A DNA stretch of 64,000 nt from Acidobacteriota bacterium. GTDB lineage: Bacteria; Acidobacteriota; Blastocatellia; Chloracidobacteriales; Chloracidobacteriaceae. This document shows, in pieces, positions 38,309 to 49,888 of the stretch. The translations under genes were made by a program, and so were the position numbers. Position 1 is the first letter of the stretch. Every line of letters begins with the position of its first letter. Where the stretch lies: assembly GCA_016208495.1 (NCBI GenBank), contig JACQXX010000109.1:80328-144327 (forward strand), in the 5' to 3' direction. Below the pieces are notes generated by a model. It was given only the letters and a program-made list of their open reading frames with translations, made no database searches and was not told where the DNA came from.

Positions 38309-38391
38309 AACCCCGAACCCCGAACCCCGAACCCCGAACCCCGAACCCCGAACCCCGAACCCCGAACCCCGAACCCCGAACCCCGAGCCCC
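38309..38391. repeat. Heptamer array ACCCCGA
   Basis: About twelve near-perfect copies follow the junction CTTTCGAAA. The array ends four bases before the stop codon of the receiver-kinase gene at 38395, in its 3' region. The AT-rich stretch 38120-38300 to its left shows no gene. Confidence 0.95.
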
Positions 38392-38394
38392 CAA

Positions 38395-39807
38395 TCAATA
38401 ATACAAATCATCCCCGATATCAGTGCTATCAAAGCGGGCTCGTTCAAGCGCTGCCTGTAAATCAAGGGCGAGTTGGCGCGGGGTGGGGCGAACTCCGGGT
38501 GTTTTGGAAAGCATTTGGAGAATGATGGTTTCAATGGCCTGAGGAATTTCCGGATTTCGTTGACGTGGGGGCTGAGGCGATTTTGTCAGGTGCATTAAAG
38601 CCAGGGCCACTGGATCCGCCGCATCAAAGGGAAGCGATCCAGTCAGCATTCGATAAAACAAAACACCCAAACTATAGATATCCGCCTGCCCATCATAGTC
38701 TTTCCGGTTAAATCGTTCCGGCGACATATAGGCTGGTGTTCCCACCACACCATTGAGGGTGAGCGAGGGTAAATTTGGGTTCACTGGATCACCAATGAGC
38801 TTGGCAATTCCAAAATCAACCACTTTGACCACTTCCCCATCAGGTGACTGGTGAAGAAAAATGTTTTCGGGCTTGATATCACGGTGCACAATCCCGGCCA
38901 TTTGGGCGGCATCCAGCACATCACAAATTGGAAAAATGATTTCGGCGCATCGTTCCAGCGGCAATCTGACTTTTTGTTTCAGTTCCTGAAAGAGCGTGTG
39001 TCCAGAGAGCAATTCCATCACCAGATAAGCAATGCCTTCCGGTGACACCCCCGAATCAAGCACCGTAATTGCGTTTGGATGGTTGACCCGGCAGGCGGAA
39101 ATTCCTTCCAGGCGAAACCGTTCAAGTTCTTCAAAGCGGTTTTCATCGGTTGGAGGCTGAAAAACTTTGACGGCGACCTCCCGATTGAGATTCAGGTGGG
39201 TTGCCCGGAACACTGCCCCAAATCCACCGGAACCGATTTTGGTTTCGAGGCGATATTTGTTGTCCAGAACCGTCCCTGGAAGGACTTCGGCCAGGGTCGA
39301 GAAGAGGGTTCTGACCCGCTGGTACGCCATGAGCAGTTCCTGGTTTTTCTGCATCAATTCGGCGTTCTTTCGCTCCATTTCCCGCTGCAACTGCGCCAGC
39401 TTCATCTGGGTTTCAATGCGAGCGATGACTTCTTCACACTGAAAGGGCTTGGTCACATAGTCAATGCCTCCGACCTCAAACGCCTTCACCTTATCCCAGA
39501 CCTCATTGAGGGCACTGATGAAAATCACTGGAATCCGACTGGTTGATTCATCTTCCTTGAGTCGGCGGCAGACCTCATAGCCATCCATTCCCGGCATGTT
39601 GATGTCGAGCATAATCAAATCCGGGTGCGATAAGTTGACCTGCGCCAGCGCCCGGCGACCATTAATGGCCGCTTTTACTTCATACTGGCGTTCCATCAAC
39701 AAATTTGAGAGCAACTCCAGATTGGTGGGGTTGTCGTCAACGATCAAGATGCTCCCTTTGGAGATCTGAGTGATTACGGTTTTGTCATCCGGAGAATGTG
39801 TGCTCAT
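38395..39807 (-). CDS. Receiver domain fused to a Ser/Thr protein kinase
   Basis: A 470-residue soluble protein. Residues 18-135 are a complete receiver (LIVDDN, LIMLDINMPGMDG with Asp near 67, FISA, DYVTKPF). A coiled coil follows at 138-175. A eukaryote-like kinase domain starts near 185: Gly loop GSGGFGAVF, VAVKVF Lys, catalytic HRDIKPEN (near 309), DFGIAK, and the activation segment GTPAYMSPERF. All catalytic residues are present. The layout links a two-component phosphorelay to Ser/Thr phosphorylation: a histidine kinase may switch the kinase on through the receiver. The neighbouring hybrid kinase (39939-42791) and TPR kinase are candidate donors. AGGT precedes the ATG. Confidence 0.93.
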   Translation of the reverse strand: MSTHSPDDKTVITQISKGSILIVDDNPTNLELLSNLLMERQYEVKAAINGRRALAQVNLSHPDLIMLDINMPGMDGYEVCRRLKEDESTSRIPVIFISALNEVWDKVKAFEVGGIDYVTKPFQCEEVIARIETQMKLAQLQREMERKNAELMQKNQELLMAYQRVRTLFSTLAEVLPGTVLDNKYRLETKIGSGGFGAVFRATHLNLNREVAVKVFQPPTDENRFEELERFRLEGISACRVNHPNAITVLDSGVSPEGIAYLVMELLSGHTLFQELKQKVRLPLERCAEIIFPICDVLDAAQMAGIVHRDIKPENIFLHQSPDGEVVKVVDFGIAKLIGDPVNPNLPSLTLNGVVGTPAYMSPERFNRKDYDGQADIYSLGVLFYRMLTGSLPFDAADPVALALMHLTKSPQPPRQRNPEIPQAIETIILQMLSKTPGVRPTPRQLALDLQAALERARFDSTDIGDDLYY

Positions 39808-39824
39808 GAAAACCTGCGCTCAAA

Positions 39825-39852
39825 GTCAGTCTCACCTGCGTGAGCAGGTAGG
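39825..39852 (+). repeat. REP-like element, GTCAGTACCACC family, copy d
   Basis: GTCAGTCTCACC followed by TGCGTGAGCAGGTAGG, a diverged copy. It lies between the receiver-kinase start and the end of the next kinase gene, beside TTCAGCCC repeats at 39891-39930. Confidence 0.7.
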
Positions 39853-39938
39853 TTCAATCTAAATCCTCTGTACTGAAAAGAAGTCCTACTTCAGCCCGTC
39901 TTCTTCAGCCCCAAGCCCAATGTCTTCAGCCCGATAAC

Positions 39939-42791
<2,853 letters not shown>

Positions 42792-42800
42792 AGGAACAAA

Positions 42801-43002
42801 GTGACTGGGTGACCAGGTGACCAGATGACTGGGTGACAGAATGACACAGTGACAAGGTGACAAGATGACACGGTGACTGAGTGACAATTGACAAGGGGAC
42901 AAGGGGACAAGGGACACAATGACTGGGTGACCAAATAACAGAGCATATTTTGTCATCTTGTCAATTGTCACCTTGTCACTGTGTCATTCTGTCACCGTGT
43001 CA
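42801..43002. repeat. Octamer arms between two minus-strand genes
   Basis: The left arm (42801-42935) has degenerate GTGACTGG and GTGACAAG units. The right arm (42951-43002) has TGTCACCT-type units and includes the stop codon of the AAA gene, whose last residues MMTR are repeat-encoded. Confidence 0.88.
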
Positions 43003-44704
43003 TCATCCGCAGTTCTTCGATCCGCTGGCTGATTTCGGCGGGCGACAGGTGGCGATAGGCTTCTGGAAGCATATCGCGGGAGGTCGCTTCGCGCACCGCC
43101 ACCAGGGTTTGATATTCGACCGCCATTTCATCGCGGGCCGGGGTGAATTCGAGCGCCACCTTTTCAACATCTTCCGGAAACACTTCTTTCCGCCCGGCCT
43201 GACGGGCCACCCGTCGGCATCGAATCAGCATACCTTCGATATCAGCTCCGGAAAGTTTGAGCTGGCTTTTCAGAATTGGCGACCAGTCTTCGATTTTGTG
43301 GCTGATTTTGTTCTTTCGAACCATCGCCTCAATGATGGCCTGACGATCTTCTTCCGATTCCGGGTAAAACAGCGAAATGTGTTCTTCGCACCGGCCCTGG
43401 CGCTTGAGGTCAATCGGGAGCAAATCCGGGCGACAGGTCATCAAAATCCACAGAATTTTGCCCCGGTTTTCGGTATTGCCCATCGCATTGGCAACTTTTG
43501 AGAAAATGCGCTGATCAACACCGCTGTCTCCGCCGCCGGAATCACGATTGCCCAGCGTGGCGTCGGCTTCGTCAATCAGGACCACAATCGGAGCCAGGTT
43601 TTGGATCAGGTTCAGAATTTTTTCAAGATTTGACTCGGTTGACCCAACCCATTTATCGCGGAAGTTTTTGAATTCCACCACGTTCAGGCCGCAATCCTTG
43701 GCAAAGGCTTCGGCCAGAAAGGTCTTCCCTGTGCCAACCGGACCGGAAATCAAAATTCCCATGGGAGCTTCTTCGGTTTCACCCGAACGAATGGTCTCGG
43801 CAATATTGGAGAGAAACTCTTTGGCCTTTTTCATGCCGCCGACGTTTTCCAGCCCATATCGCGGCGTCACAAACTCGACCAGTCCGACACATTCCGATTC
43901 GATGATTTCTTTTTTCTTGTTGCGGATGACTTCATAGGTCAGCCCATCCTGATTGATCGAAGCACTTTTGAGCATCGAGGAAATATGTACCCGATTCAGT
44001 CCCGAGGTCATATGTGACAACTGCTCTTCGGTCACTTCCATCTTCAGGTCCGGATTCATGATGTTGAAAAAGCGAATGAAATGCAGTCGCTCGTCGTGCT
44101 CCGGATAGGTAATTTTGATATTGACCAGGCGCGAGTTTTCACGAATGCGCTGGTGGACGTCCGACACGTTTTCCGTGATGAAAATGACGATATTGTCGGA
44201 TCCAAGCAGCCGCGAACTGGTAATCCAGCGCTGAAACATCACCAGCAGGTTGCGTTCTTCAGAACTCATGTAACTGACTTCGCTGGCCGGGATCAGGGTT
44301 TCCATAAAGTTGATGATCACGGCAACCTGTTCGCCATAATACAGATAGCGTTCAATCGCCTGCAGAGCCTGCATCGGCTCGCGCATTCCGCGCATGGCCT
44401 GGGCCTGAACCAGCGGATTGGCCACTCGCTGCTGAGCCTCAAATTGCCGTTCGGCATCCAGCGAACCAAAGGTGATTCCTTCGCTGCGGTTATACAGGAT
44501 GATGTTTTTATTTCCCAACATCTCCTGCTGCAGGAAATTGAGCAAGCCGACATACTGCCCCTTGGCTCGCACCAGATCATAAATGTTGTGATGAAGCAGG
44601 AAATGCGATGCTTCCCCAGCATAATACTTGCGGGCCATGGTGGCTGCCCAACTGGGTAAATTTTTCAACTCATCAAGCGACAGTTTGAGGCGCGGACTCG
44701 ACAT
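42992..44704 (-). CDS. Ycf46-like tandem AAA+ ATPase
   Basis: A 570-residue protein. The N-terminal half (about 60-260) looks like a degenerate AAA fold without Walker motifs (VIINFMETLIPA, DNIVIFITENV). The C-terminal half is a canonical AAA: GPVGTGKTF (near 320), VVLIDEADA (near 377), and TCRPDLLPIDLKRQGRCEE. A C-terminal lid with SGADIEGMLIRCRR follows. The architecture resembles Ycf46, first known from plastids and cyanobacteria. The biochemical role is unknown, though an unfoldase or adaptor is likely. AAGGAG precedes the chosen ATG. A MITE and a cytochrome c gene lie upstream. Confidence 0.84.
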   Translation of the reverse strand: MSSPRLKLSLDELKNLPSWAATMARKYYAGEASHFLLHHNIYDLVRAKGQYVGLLNFLQQEMLGNKNIILYNRSEGITFGSLDAERQFEAQQRVANPLVQAQAMRGMREPMQALQAIERYLYYGEQVAVIINFMETLIPASEVSYMSSEERNLLVMFQRWITSSRLLGSDNIVIFITENVSDVHQRIRENSRLVNIKITYPEHDERLHFIRFFNIMNPDLKMEVTEEQLSHMTSGLNRVHISSMLKSASINQDGLTYEVIRNKKKEIIESECVGLVEFVTPRYGLENVGGMKKAKEFLSNIAETIRSGETEEAPMGILISGPVGTGKTFLAEAFAKDCGLNVVEFKNFRDKWVGSTESNLEKILNLIQNLAPIVVLIDEADATLGNRDSGGGDSGVDQRIFSKVANAMGNTENRGKILWILMTCRPDLLPIDLKRQGRCEEHISLFYPESEEDRQAIIEAMVRKNKISHKIEDWSPILKSQLKLSGADIEGMLIRCRRVARQAGRKEVFPEDVEKVALEFTPARDEMAVEYQTLVAVREATSRDMLPEAYRHLSPAEISQRIEELRMMTR

Positions 44705-44747
44705 GGTGGGAAGGATCTCCTTTGGAATGAGCAAAATAGTGAACCTA

Positions 44748-44858
44748 AGTACCTTACCGAAAATTTCCAGACATTTTAACCACGAAAAACACGAAAAACA
44801 CGAAAAAGATCAAACACTTACCAAACCCAATATCTCAGGAACCTTATGACAAGGTACT
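44748..44858. mobile_element. 111-bp MITE, copy 2, flanked by TA
   Basis: It has the same AGTACCTT / AAGGTACT ends, TA duplications (44746-44747 and 44859-44860) and triple-nonamer interior as the copy at 29310-29421, with only a few substitutions. It sits between the AAA gene start and the cytochrome c stop without breaking either. Confidence 0.85.
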
Positions 44859-44872
44859 TATTTCACTCAGGA

Positions 44873-45256
44873 TCAGAGCGTTTTCAAATAAGCAATCAGG
44901 TCGGCCAGTTGCGCGGCATTAAATTTGCCTTTGTAGGCTGGCATGGCGTTGCGGCCTTTTTGAATTAAATTTTTGACATTGTCATCCGTCACGGCTTTTC
45001 CGCTGAGCATTTTCTTGCGGTCTTTATAAAGCCCTTTCAACCCAGGACCAACCAGGGTGTCAGAACTCTCGGTGTGATGACAGATTTTACAAGTTTCGGC
45101 AAAGAGTTTGGCGCCGTTTTTGGCATCTTCAGCACTCATACCAGGAGTTGCGGGTGAGACTTTAACGGGTGACAAGGCCAGTGAATTCAACTGGTTTGCA
45201 ACAATAAAGGCAACTGAAATAAACAACACGACCAGTAATTTGGCAGATCGATTCAT
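44873..45256 (-). CDS. Class I cytochrome c, exported
   Basis: A 127-residue periplasmic protein. A signal peptide or anchor (LLVVLFISVAFIVA) is followed by one haem-binding CKICH motif near residue 63. The axial Met is probably in NAMPAYKG near residue 105, and the C-terminal helix LADLIAYLKTL is typical of mono-haem class I cytochromes. It carries electrons in the periplasm; the partner is not evident here. GGAG lies six bases before the ATG. It is divergent from comF, 70 bases away. Confidence 0.92.
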   Translation of the reverse strand: MNRSAKLLVVLFISVAFIVANQLNSLALSPVKVSPATPGMSAEDAKNGAKLFAETCKICHHTESSDTLVGPGLKGLYKDRKKMLSGKAVTDDNVKNLIQKGRNAMPAYKGKFNAAQLADLIAYLKTL

Positions 45257-45326
45257 ACAATTCTCCAATGTGAACAAAAAGAATAAGGTGGGTGCGATAG
45301 GTCAGATTAAACGAAGGGATAAAAGG

Positions 45327-46181
45327 ATGGAAAAAAATACCTTGCAGCGGTGGAAGTGGCAAGCCCTTCCTGATTTGTTCCAACGTTCGGCTCACACCAG
45401 TTATCAACTGGCGGATCGTGCACTCGACTGGGGGTTGAATCTGGCCGCACCACAGGTATGCAAAATCTGCGGAAAACTGGTTTTGTCACGCCACGACGGG
45501 GTTACCTGCCAGGCGTGTTGGATAAACTATGGATATACAGGCGCAGGCTATCAGGTAAGTTGTCTTCGATGTGGTCGGTGGCGTGCAAGACCAACCGGGC
45601 CGCAGCAAATAACTGCACTCCAGCCTGAGTGCGACCACTGCCAGGAAATGGCGTTTACCCAGGCGCGGTCGTGTGGGCCCTACCTGGGAGCACTCCGTGA
45701 AAATCTGCTGCTTTCCAAACGTCATCCATATCTGCCCAAACGACTTCGAAACTCTATTTCCACCGCCTGGGCACAATACCCGGAACTCCACCGGGTGAAC
45801 CGGATTCTCCCGGTCCCGCTGGCCCGTGGGAGGCTTCGTGAACGCGGCTACAACCAGGCCGAATTGATCGCCCACATTCTGGCGGAGCAATCCGGAATTG
45901 AACTCGATTCCTTCACCTTAGCTCGCATTGCCGAAACCGAACGTCACCGGGTCGGGATGGATGCCCACCGCCGGGCCAAAAGCGTGCAACGCGCATTTCA
46001 GGTAATTTGCCCGCAACTGATAGAAAGCAATACAGTTTTGCTCGTGGATGATGTGTTTACGACTGGCGCCACGATTGATGCCTGTTCCAAAGTACTGCTG
46101 GCCGCTGGCACCAAAGAAGTGATGGTCTTTACCGTTGGCCGAACGATGCGGTATAGCGATTTAATTCATACCAGTCAGTAG
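45327..46181 (+). CDS. comF: ComF-family phosphoribosyltransferase-like protein
   Basis: A 284-residue protein. A N-terminal zinc ribbon has four Cys in two pairs (VCKICGKL, CQACW) and a second pair (CLRCGRW, CDHCQE). The C-terminal domain has the PRPP-binding loop VLLVDDVFTTGATIDAC near 245 and RERGYNQAELIA near 175. ComF proteins are needed for DNA uptake in competent bacteria, though most homologues are uncharacterised. The ATG follows AAGGGATAAAAGG. The frame upstream overlaps the divergent cytochrome gene and is not counted. The TAG stop is inside an AGTCAGT repeat. Confidence 0.9.
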   Translation: MEKNTLQRWKWQALPDLFQRSAHTSYQLADRALDWGLNLAAPQVCKICGKLVLSRHDGVTCQACWINYGYTGAGYQVSCLRCGRWRARPTGPQQITALQPECDHCQEMAFTQARSCGPYLGALRENLLLSKRHPYLPKRLRNSISTAWAQYPELHRVNRILPVPLARGRLRERGYNQAELIAHILAEQSGIELDSFTLARIAETERHRVGMDAHRRAKSVQRAFQVICPQLIESNTVLLVDDVFTTGATIDACSKVLLAAGTKEVMVFTVGRTMRYSDLIHTSQ

Positions 46182-46431
46182 TCAGTAGTCAGTAGTTATA
46201 TAAATTTTAAATCACAATCAAACAAACAAGCTTCTAAACTATTCAAAAAAATGGGTTGAGCGAGCTACTGATGCCAGTTAAGGGTTGAAAAAAATGTTCG
46301 TTGAAAACAAAGGACTTATCAGAACCTCAAATTTCGGATGTTCAATCTGCTGTCTGTAAGCTGTTGATTTTGAAATCTCAAATTCAACCCTTAATTCGCA
46401 TTACTGACTACTGACTACTGACTACTGACTA
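46172..46431. repeat. Palindromic heptamer cassette with AGTCAGT arms
   Basis: The left arm (46172-46197) contains the comF stop codon. The right, complementary arm (ACTACTG units, 46401-46431) ends just before the stop of the convergent GMC oxidoreductase gene. About 200 AT-rich bases lie between with no gene. Confidence 0.9.
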
Positions 46432-46435
46432 AAAA

Positions 46436-48049
46436 CTATTTCGCAATGTACTCAGCCTGCCGGAGCGCCAGCGCCATCACGGTCAAGGTCGGCTGGTTGA
46501 GCGAGGTCACAAAGGTCGCGGCATCCGCCACAAACAAATTTGGGACGTCATGGCACTGACCAAATGAGTTTACAACTGATATTTTTGGGTCATTGCCCAT
46601 CCGACAGGTCCCGGCAGCGTGGAGACCGCCACCCGTTTCCGGTCCTTTTTGCTGGACGGTAATGTATTGCGCCCCGGCCAGCTCTAAAAACTCCTGAGCA
46701 GCGGCGGTCATCGCCTGCCAGCGCAAGCCGTCTTCTTCGCTGAGGGAAAACACAACCTTTGCGGTTGGAATTCCCCACTCATCCCGGCGTGTGCGATCAA
46801 CCACAACCCGGTTTTCACGCCGGGCATTGACAGGTGCAATGCCATAGAGTCGAATCGCCGCCGGGTACCAGTCCTGAATCGCCTGTTTGAATGATCTTCC
46901 AAAACCGGGAAGCTGTGAGGCATAGGTTGGGAAACTCCCCGGACCGCTTTCCACCAGAAACAAAAAGCCATCCGAATAACTTTCCTGAGATGCCCGCGAA
47001 AGATTAACCCAGCGTGGAATCAACCCATGTTCGCCAGTGCTGTTGATGTCGCCAACTGGCATTCCTTTAAGTTGTGGGAGCAGTCCTTCAACCAAAACAC
47101 CAATACTTTCAGTAAGATAATGCCCAATCAAACCACTTTGATTGGCCAGGCTGTATCGTTTTCCAGATGATTTTGAATTGAGCAGGATCCGCGCCGTTTC
47201 AATCGCTGACGCGGCCAGCACCACGATTTTGGCGTTGAGGACTTCAACTTTGCGGGTCTTCCGGTTGACCAATCGCACGCCAACAACCTGCCCAGCCGGG
47301 TTGGAAAGCACTTCGGTCACAACTGAATCAGGTCGGAGGGTCAACTTTCCGGTTTGTAAAGCCGCCTGGGCCAGTCCGGTAAAGGCATCGAATTTCGCTC
47401 CGGTGCGACAGCCAAGGTAACATCGGCCAGCAAAATGGCACGCCGGGCGATGTCCAAAATTTCGGGTCAGAATGGCTTTGCGGGCTGAAATCAAAGGAAT
47501 GTGGTGTGCAGCCAGCGCTTTTTGAAGGATTTTTTCCCCAGGTCGAAGCTCAAGTGGTGGCAAAAATTCACCATCCGGCTGGTGTGGCAAACCTTCAAAA
47601 CTACCGCACACGCCCATCAACTGCTCAGCCGTTTTGTAAAATGGTGTGAGTTCGGCGCTGGTGATTGGCCAGTTCTCTCCCTGGCCAGTGGTTGAAAATG
47701 CCTGAAACTCAACATCGCTAAACCGCAAGGCATGCCCGGTCCAATAGAGCGTTTTTCCGCCAACCACCCGAGTTCGCTTGAGCCAGCTATTGGCAACTTC
47801 GGTCCCGATCACATATGGCACATTTCGTGGCGAAGTAAAATGGGCCGCCGGGTAATATTCGGCACCACCACGCCCAAGACCACGTTCGGGAAGTTCATCC
47901 GGCCAGGTTTCAGTCAGAAACTCAGTTTTTGGATCGGGGACAGGACCAAACTCCACCACCGTCACCAGATGTCCGCGCCGCGTCAGTTCGTAGGCAACGG
48001 TCATTCCAGCCACACCAGCACCGACGATGAGAACTTCCGTATGAGGCAT
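46436..48049 (-). CDS. GMC-family FAD oxidoreductase
   Basis: A 537-residue flavoprotein. The N-terminal dinucleotide fold is VLIVGAGVAGMTVAYELTRR. The C-terminal GMC signature reads GGLHAAGTCRMG (catalytic His) and VADAATFVTSLNQPT. This subgroup, which resembles choline or gluconate dehydrogenases, oxidises alcohols or sugars, often with a small Tat-exported subunit. Such a subunit (gluconate dehydrogenase subunit 3 family) is encoded 1.8 kb away at 49872-50333 in the same direction. There is no signal peptide on this subunit, as usual when it is co-exported. An inverted repeat at 48098-48120 upstream could be an operator. Confidence 0.9.
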   Translation of the reverse strand: MPHTEVLIVGAGVAGMTVAYELTRRGHLVTVVEFGPVPDPKTEFLTETWPDELPERGLGRGGAEYYPAAHFTSPRNVPYVIGTEVANSWLKRTRVVGGKTLYWTGHALRFSDVEFQAFSTTGQGENWPITSAELTPFYKTAEQLMGVCGSFEGLPHQPDGEFLPPLELRPGEKILQKALAAHHIPLISARKAILTRNFGHRPACHFAGRCYLGCRTGAKFDAFTGLAQAALQTGKLTLRPDSVVTEVLSNPAGQVVGVRLVNRKTRKVEVLNAKIVVLAASAIETARILLNSKSSGKRYSLANQSGLIGHYLTESIGVLVEGLLPQLKGMPVGDINSTGEHGLIPRWVNLSRASQESYSDGFLFLVESGPGSFPTYASQLPGFGRSFKQAIQDWYPAAIRLYGIAPVNARRENRVVVDRTRRDEWGIPTAKVVFSLSEEDGLRWQAMTAAAQEFLELAGAQYITVQQKGPETGGGLHAAGTCRMGNDPKISVVNSFGQCHDVPNLFVADAATFVTSLNQPTLTVMALALRQAEYIAK

Positions 48050-48097
48050 AGGGTATAGAGGTTAAATGAATGTAGAATATAAAATTGAATTCGACCG

Positions 48098-48120
48098 TAA
48101 CCTGAGATTATCTCAGGTTA
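48098..48120. promoter_or_regulatory. Perfect 10-bp inverted repeat upstream of the GMC gene
   Basis: TAACCTGAGA, three bases TTA, then TCTCAGGTTA. It is centred about 60 bases before the GMC start codon. Such an odd-spaced perfect dyad fits a transcription factor operator better than a terminator. No second copy is noticed elsewhere in the window. Confidence 0.5.
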
Positions 48121-49059
48121 TGATCAAATTTCGAACCCAAACCCCAATTTTCATAGCAGCACATTTTCCTGTTCAGGTAGAAATTGTTGAGAGGAAAAGG
48201 TGTATCGTCAATGGCAATCCTTTGTTTGAATCAATCTAATTGACTTACAGTTTCAATTGCAAACAACTCTTTTTTTTTGAATTAATTAGAGAATTACTAC
48301 TGATAAAGTGGAACTGTTTTGGTGAAAAATCCACAATAGTGGTAAAAACAACTCCGTATTCTGTAACCGTTCTGCGAAAAATTCCTCTCACCAGTTCTCT
48401 TTCCACATAGATTCTACCAAACCTTGCTCCTGTTCACTTTTTGTAATTAACGGGCAGCAATTCTTTGTTTAATCCAATCTAATGGATTTACATCTTTCTT
48501 CCTCCAAGCTCCTTCATTTTTGATCAACTAAGGAGTTGCTTAGCTAACGCGGTTACCTTTGTCAGGTTTTTTTAAAGTCTTTGGCAGTTCAATTGCAATT
48601 CAGCTTCAGCAGACATTACCTGGGCTAACTATTTGTTAAAAAAGTGAGTTAGTTAAGAGACTTGCCCTCACCCGCTCACACCAGTGGTACTGACTTAGCT
48701 TCTCACTGTTTTTCATCACCAACGGGTAATTCCCGATAATGTCTAGTGAATGACCGGATGCTAAAAATAAACCTCCTTTTTGAAGAGTCAAACTGTTTCT
48801 GTATTGAGCAACCAGTATTTTATGTCGTCCCTCAGAGTTCGAATTCTGGGGAGCGTGCATACCCGGCGATTGAGTGCTGTTCCTACAGGGCTCCGATCCT
48901 TATTTGCGCAAATTTGACCCAATTCCTCCCAAGAATTCGTCAAAGTGGTCAAGGCCGAGGTCAAAAACCTCACCACACAGTCCCCTCGTGGACTGACAAA
49001 GGCCAAGAACTTTAGCTCCTCAAGGAGCATTGTTTTACAAGAAAGAAAGTAGGAACCAT
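48121..49059. other. AT-rich non-coding stretch with a degenerate duplication
   Basis: About 940 bases with no supported gene. Two diverged copies of a roughly 100-bp segment lie at about 48205-48305 and 48450-48550; both include CTTTGTTT, CAATCTAAT and TTACA at matching positions. A REP copy lies at 48667-48694. Base composition is visibly more AT-rich than the flanks, so acquisition or decay is likely. A short GCTCC/GGAGC hairpin lies just upstream of the next gene. Confidence 0.55.
48667..48694 (-). repeat. REP-like element, GTCAGTACCACC family, copy e
   Basis: On the minus strand GTCAGTACCACTGG is followed by TGTGAGCGGGTGAG, a diverged copy of the family. Confidence 0.7.
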
Positions 49060-49683
49060 ATGAAGCAATTGCTAATGCTGGTATTAGTTCTCATAGCTCT
49101 GGCTGGTTTTACCAGTCTTGGCACAGGCCAAGAAGAGAAAAAAGGTCTCCCAGAACAGGAAGCGGTTGGTCGTACCCCACTGTGTCCAGATCCAAGGTAC
49201 ATCAACTTAACAGCTCCACCCCCGCAAGCAGCTACGCCGTATACAGCGGATTTTGCCCCTGGACCCGCGTCACTGATGGATTTTGGTGGGGACATACCTG
49301 ACAGGCAGCTCCGGCACACCTTTTATTGGAGATTCAATACTCCTTGTTGCCAAGAGTTATCAGGCAAGCTAATCCTTCAGTTTCGTTCAATTCAGGGCGG
49401 AGGGTCAGCTACGTCTAGTGATGCTGGTAACGACAAGGTATATATTTTCAGCAACGGTGTGAACCTACTGGCACAACCGCTTTACACCAGCTTTCCATTT
49501 TCATCAGGGCAAACTGGGACAAAAACTATCGTGCTCACGCCTGCCATGCTGACGAACCACCGACTCAGCTTTCTTGTTCAGGATGACACTTCAGTTATAT
49601 CGGCAAAGCTCAAATTAGTTGTTTGCTGTTTGGATGTAAAAGGCGGATTGCAACCTCCAACAGATGCAAAAACAAATCGCTAG
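49060..49683 (+). CDS. Secreted protein of unknown function
   Basis: A 207-residue protein. A clear signal peptide (LLMLVLVLIALAGFTSLGTG) is followed by about 180 residues rich in beta and Pro with Cys-Cys pairs (NTPCCQEL near 95, LVVCCLDV near 190) and one more Cys (PLCPDP), so disulfides are likely. I recognise no family. It stands alone in an AT-rich area between the two subunit genes of the GMC oxidoreductase and might have arrived by transfer. AGGA precedes the ATG. Confidence 0.68.
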   Translation: MKQLLMLVLVLIALAGFTSLGTGQEEKKGLPEQEAVGRTPLCPDPRYINLTAPPPQAATPYTADFAPGPASLMDFGGDIPDRQLRHTFYWRFNTPCCQELSGKLILQFRSIQGGGSATSSDAGNDKVYIFSNGVNLLAQPLYTSFPFSSGQTGTKTIVLTPAMLTNHRLSFLVQDDTSVISAKLKLVVCCLDVKGGLQPPTDAKTNR

Positions 49684-49854
49684 CCGGAAAGAAATAGAGC
49701 TTTCAAGTGCAGGTTTTTGGGGTTCACTGGGAACCGGTAAAAACCAAAAACCTCGCATGAAAGGAGAGAAAGTGTGGTAGTCGCCTGAGATAAGTTTAGA
49801 TGACCACCAAGAGTCGAGAATGAAGAATGTAGAAAATAAGTGGCTGAACATTTT

Positions 49855-49888
49855 TCTTCATTCTTCATTCTTCACTCTTCATTCAATC
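49855..49888. repeat. Heptamer array TTCATTC at a gene end
   Basis: Four degenerate copies of TTCATTC/TTCACTC overlap the stop codon of the small-subunit gene (its last residues NEE are repeat-encoded). It is the same end motif as in the GTGGTTA cassettes. Confidence 0.82.

Noticed and set aside
42792..42971. 60-residue N-terminal extension of the hybrid kinase
   Set aside because: It is octamer-encoded; the PAS domain begins after the internal ATG at 42791.
48636..48860. 74-residue minus-strand frame in the AT-rich gap
   Set aside because: It crosses a REP element and shows no motif or ribosome-binding site.
48830..48870. tRNA-like T-arm (GTTCGAATTC with paired flanks)
   Set aside because: No matching acceptor stem, D-arm or anticodon arm is found around it.
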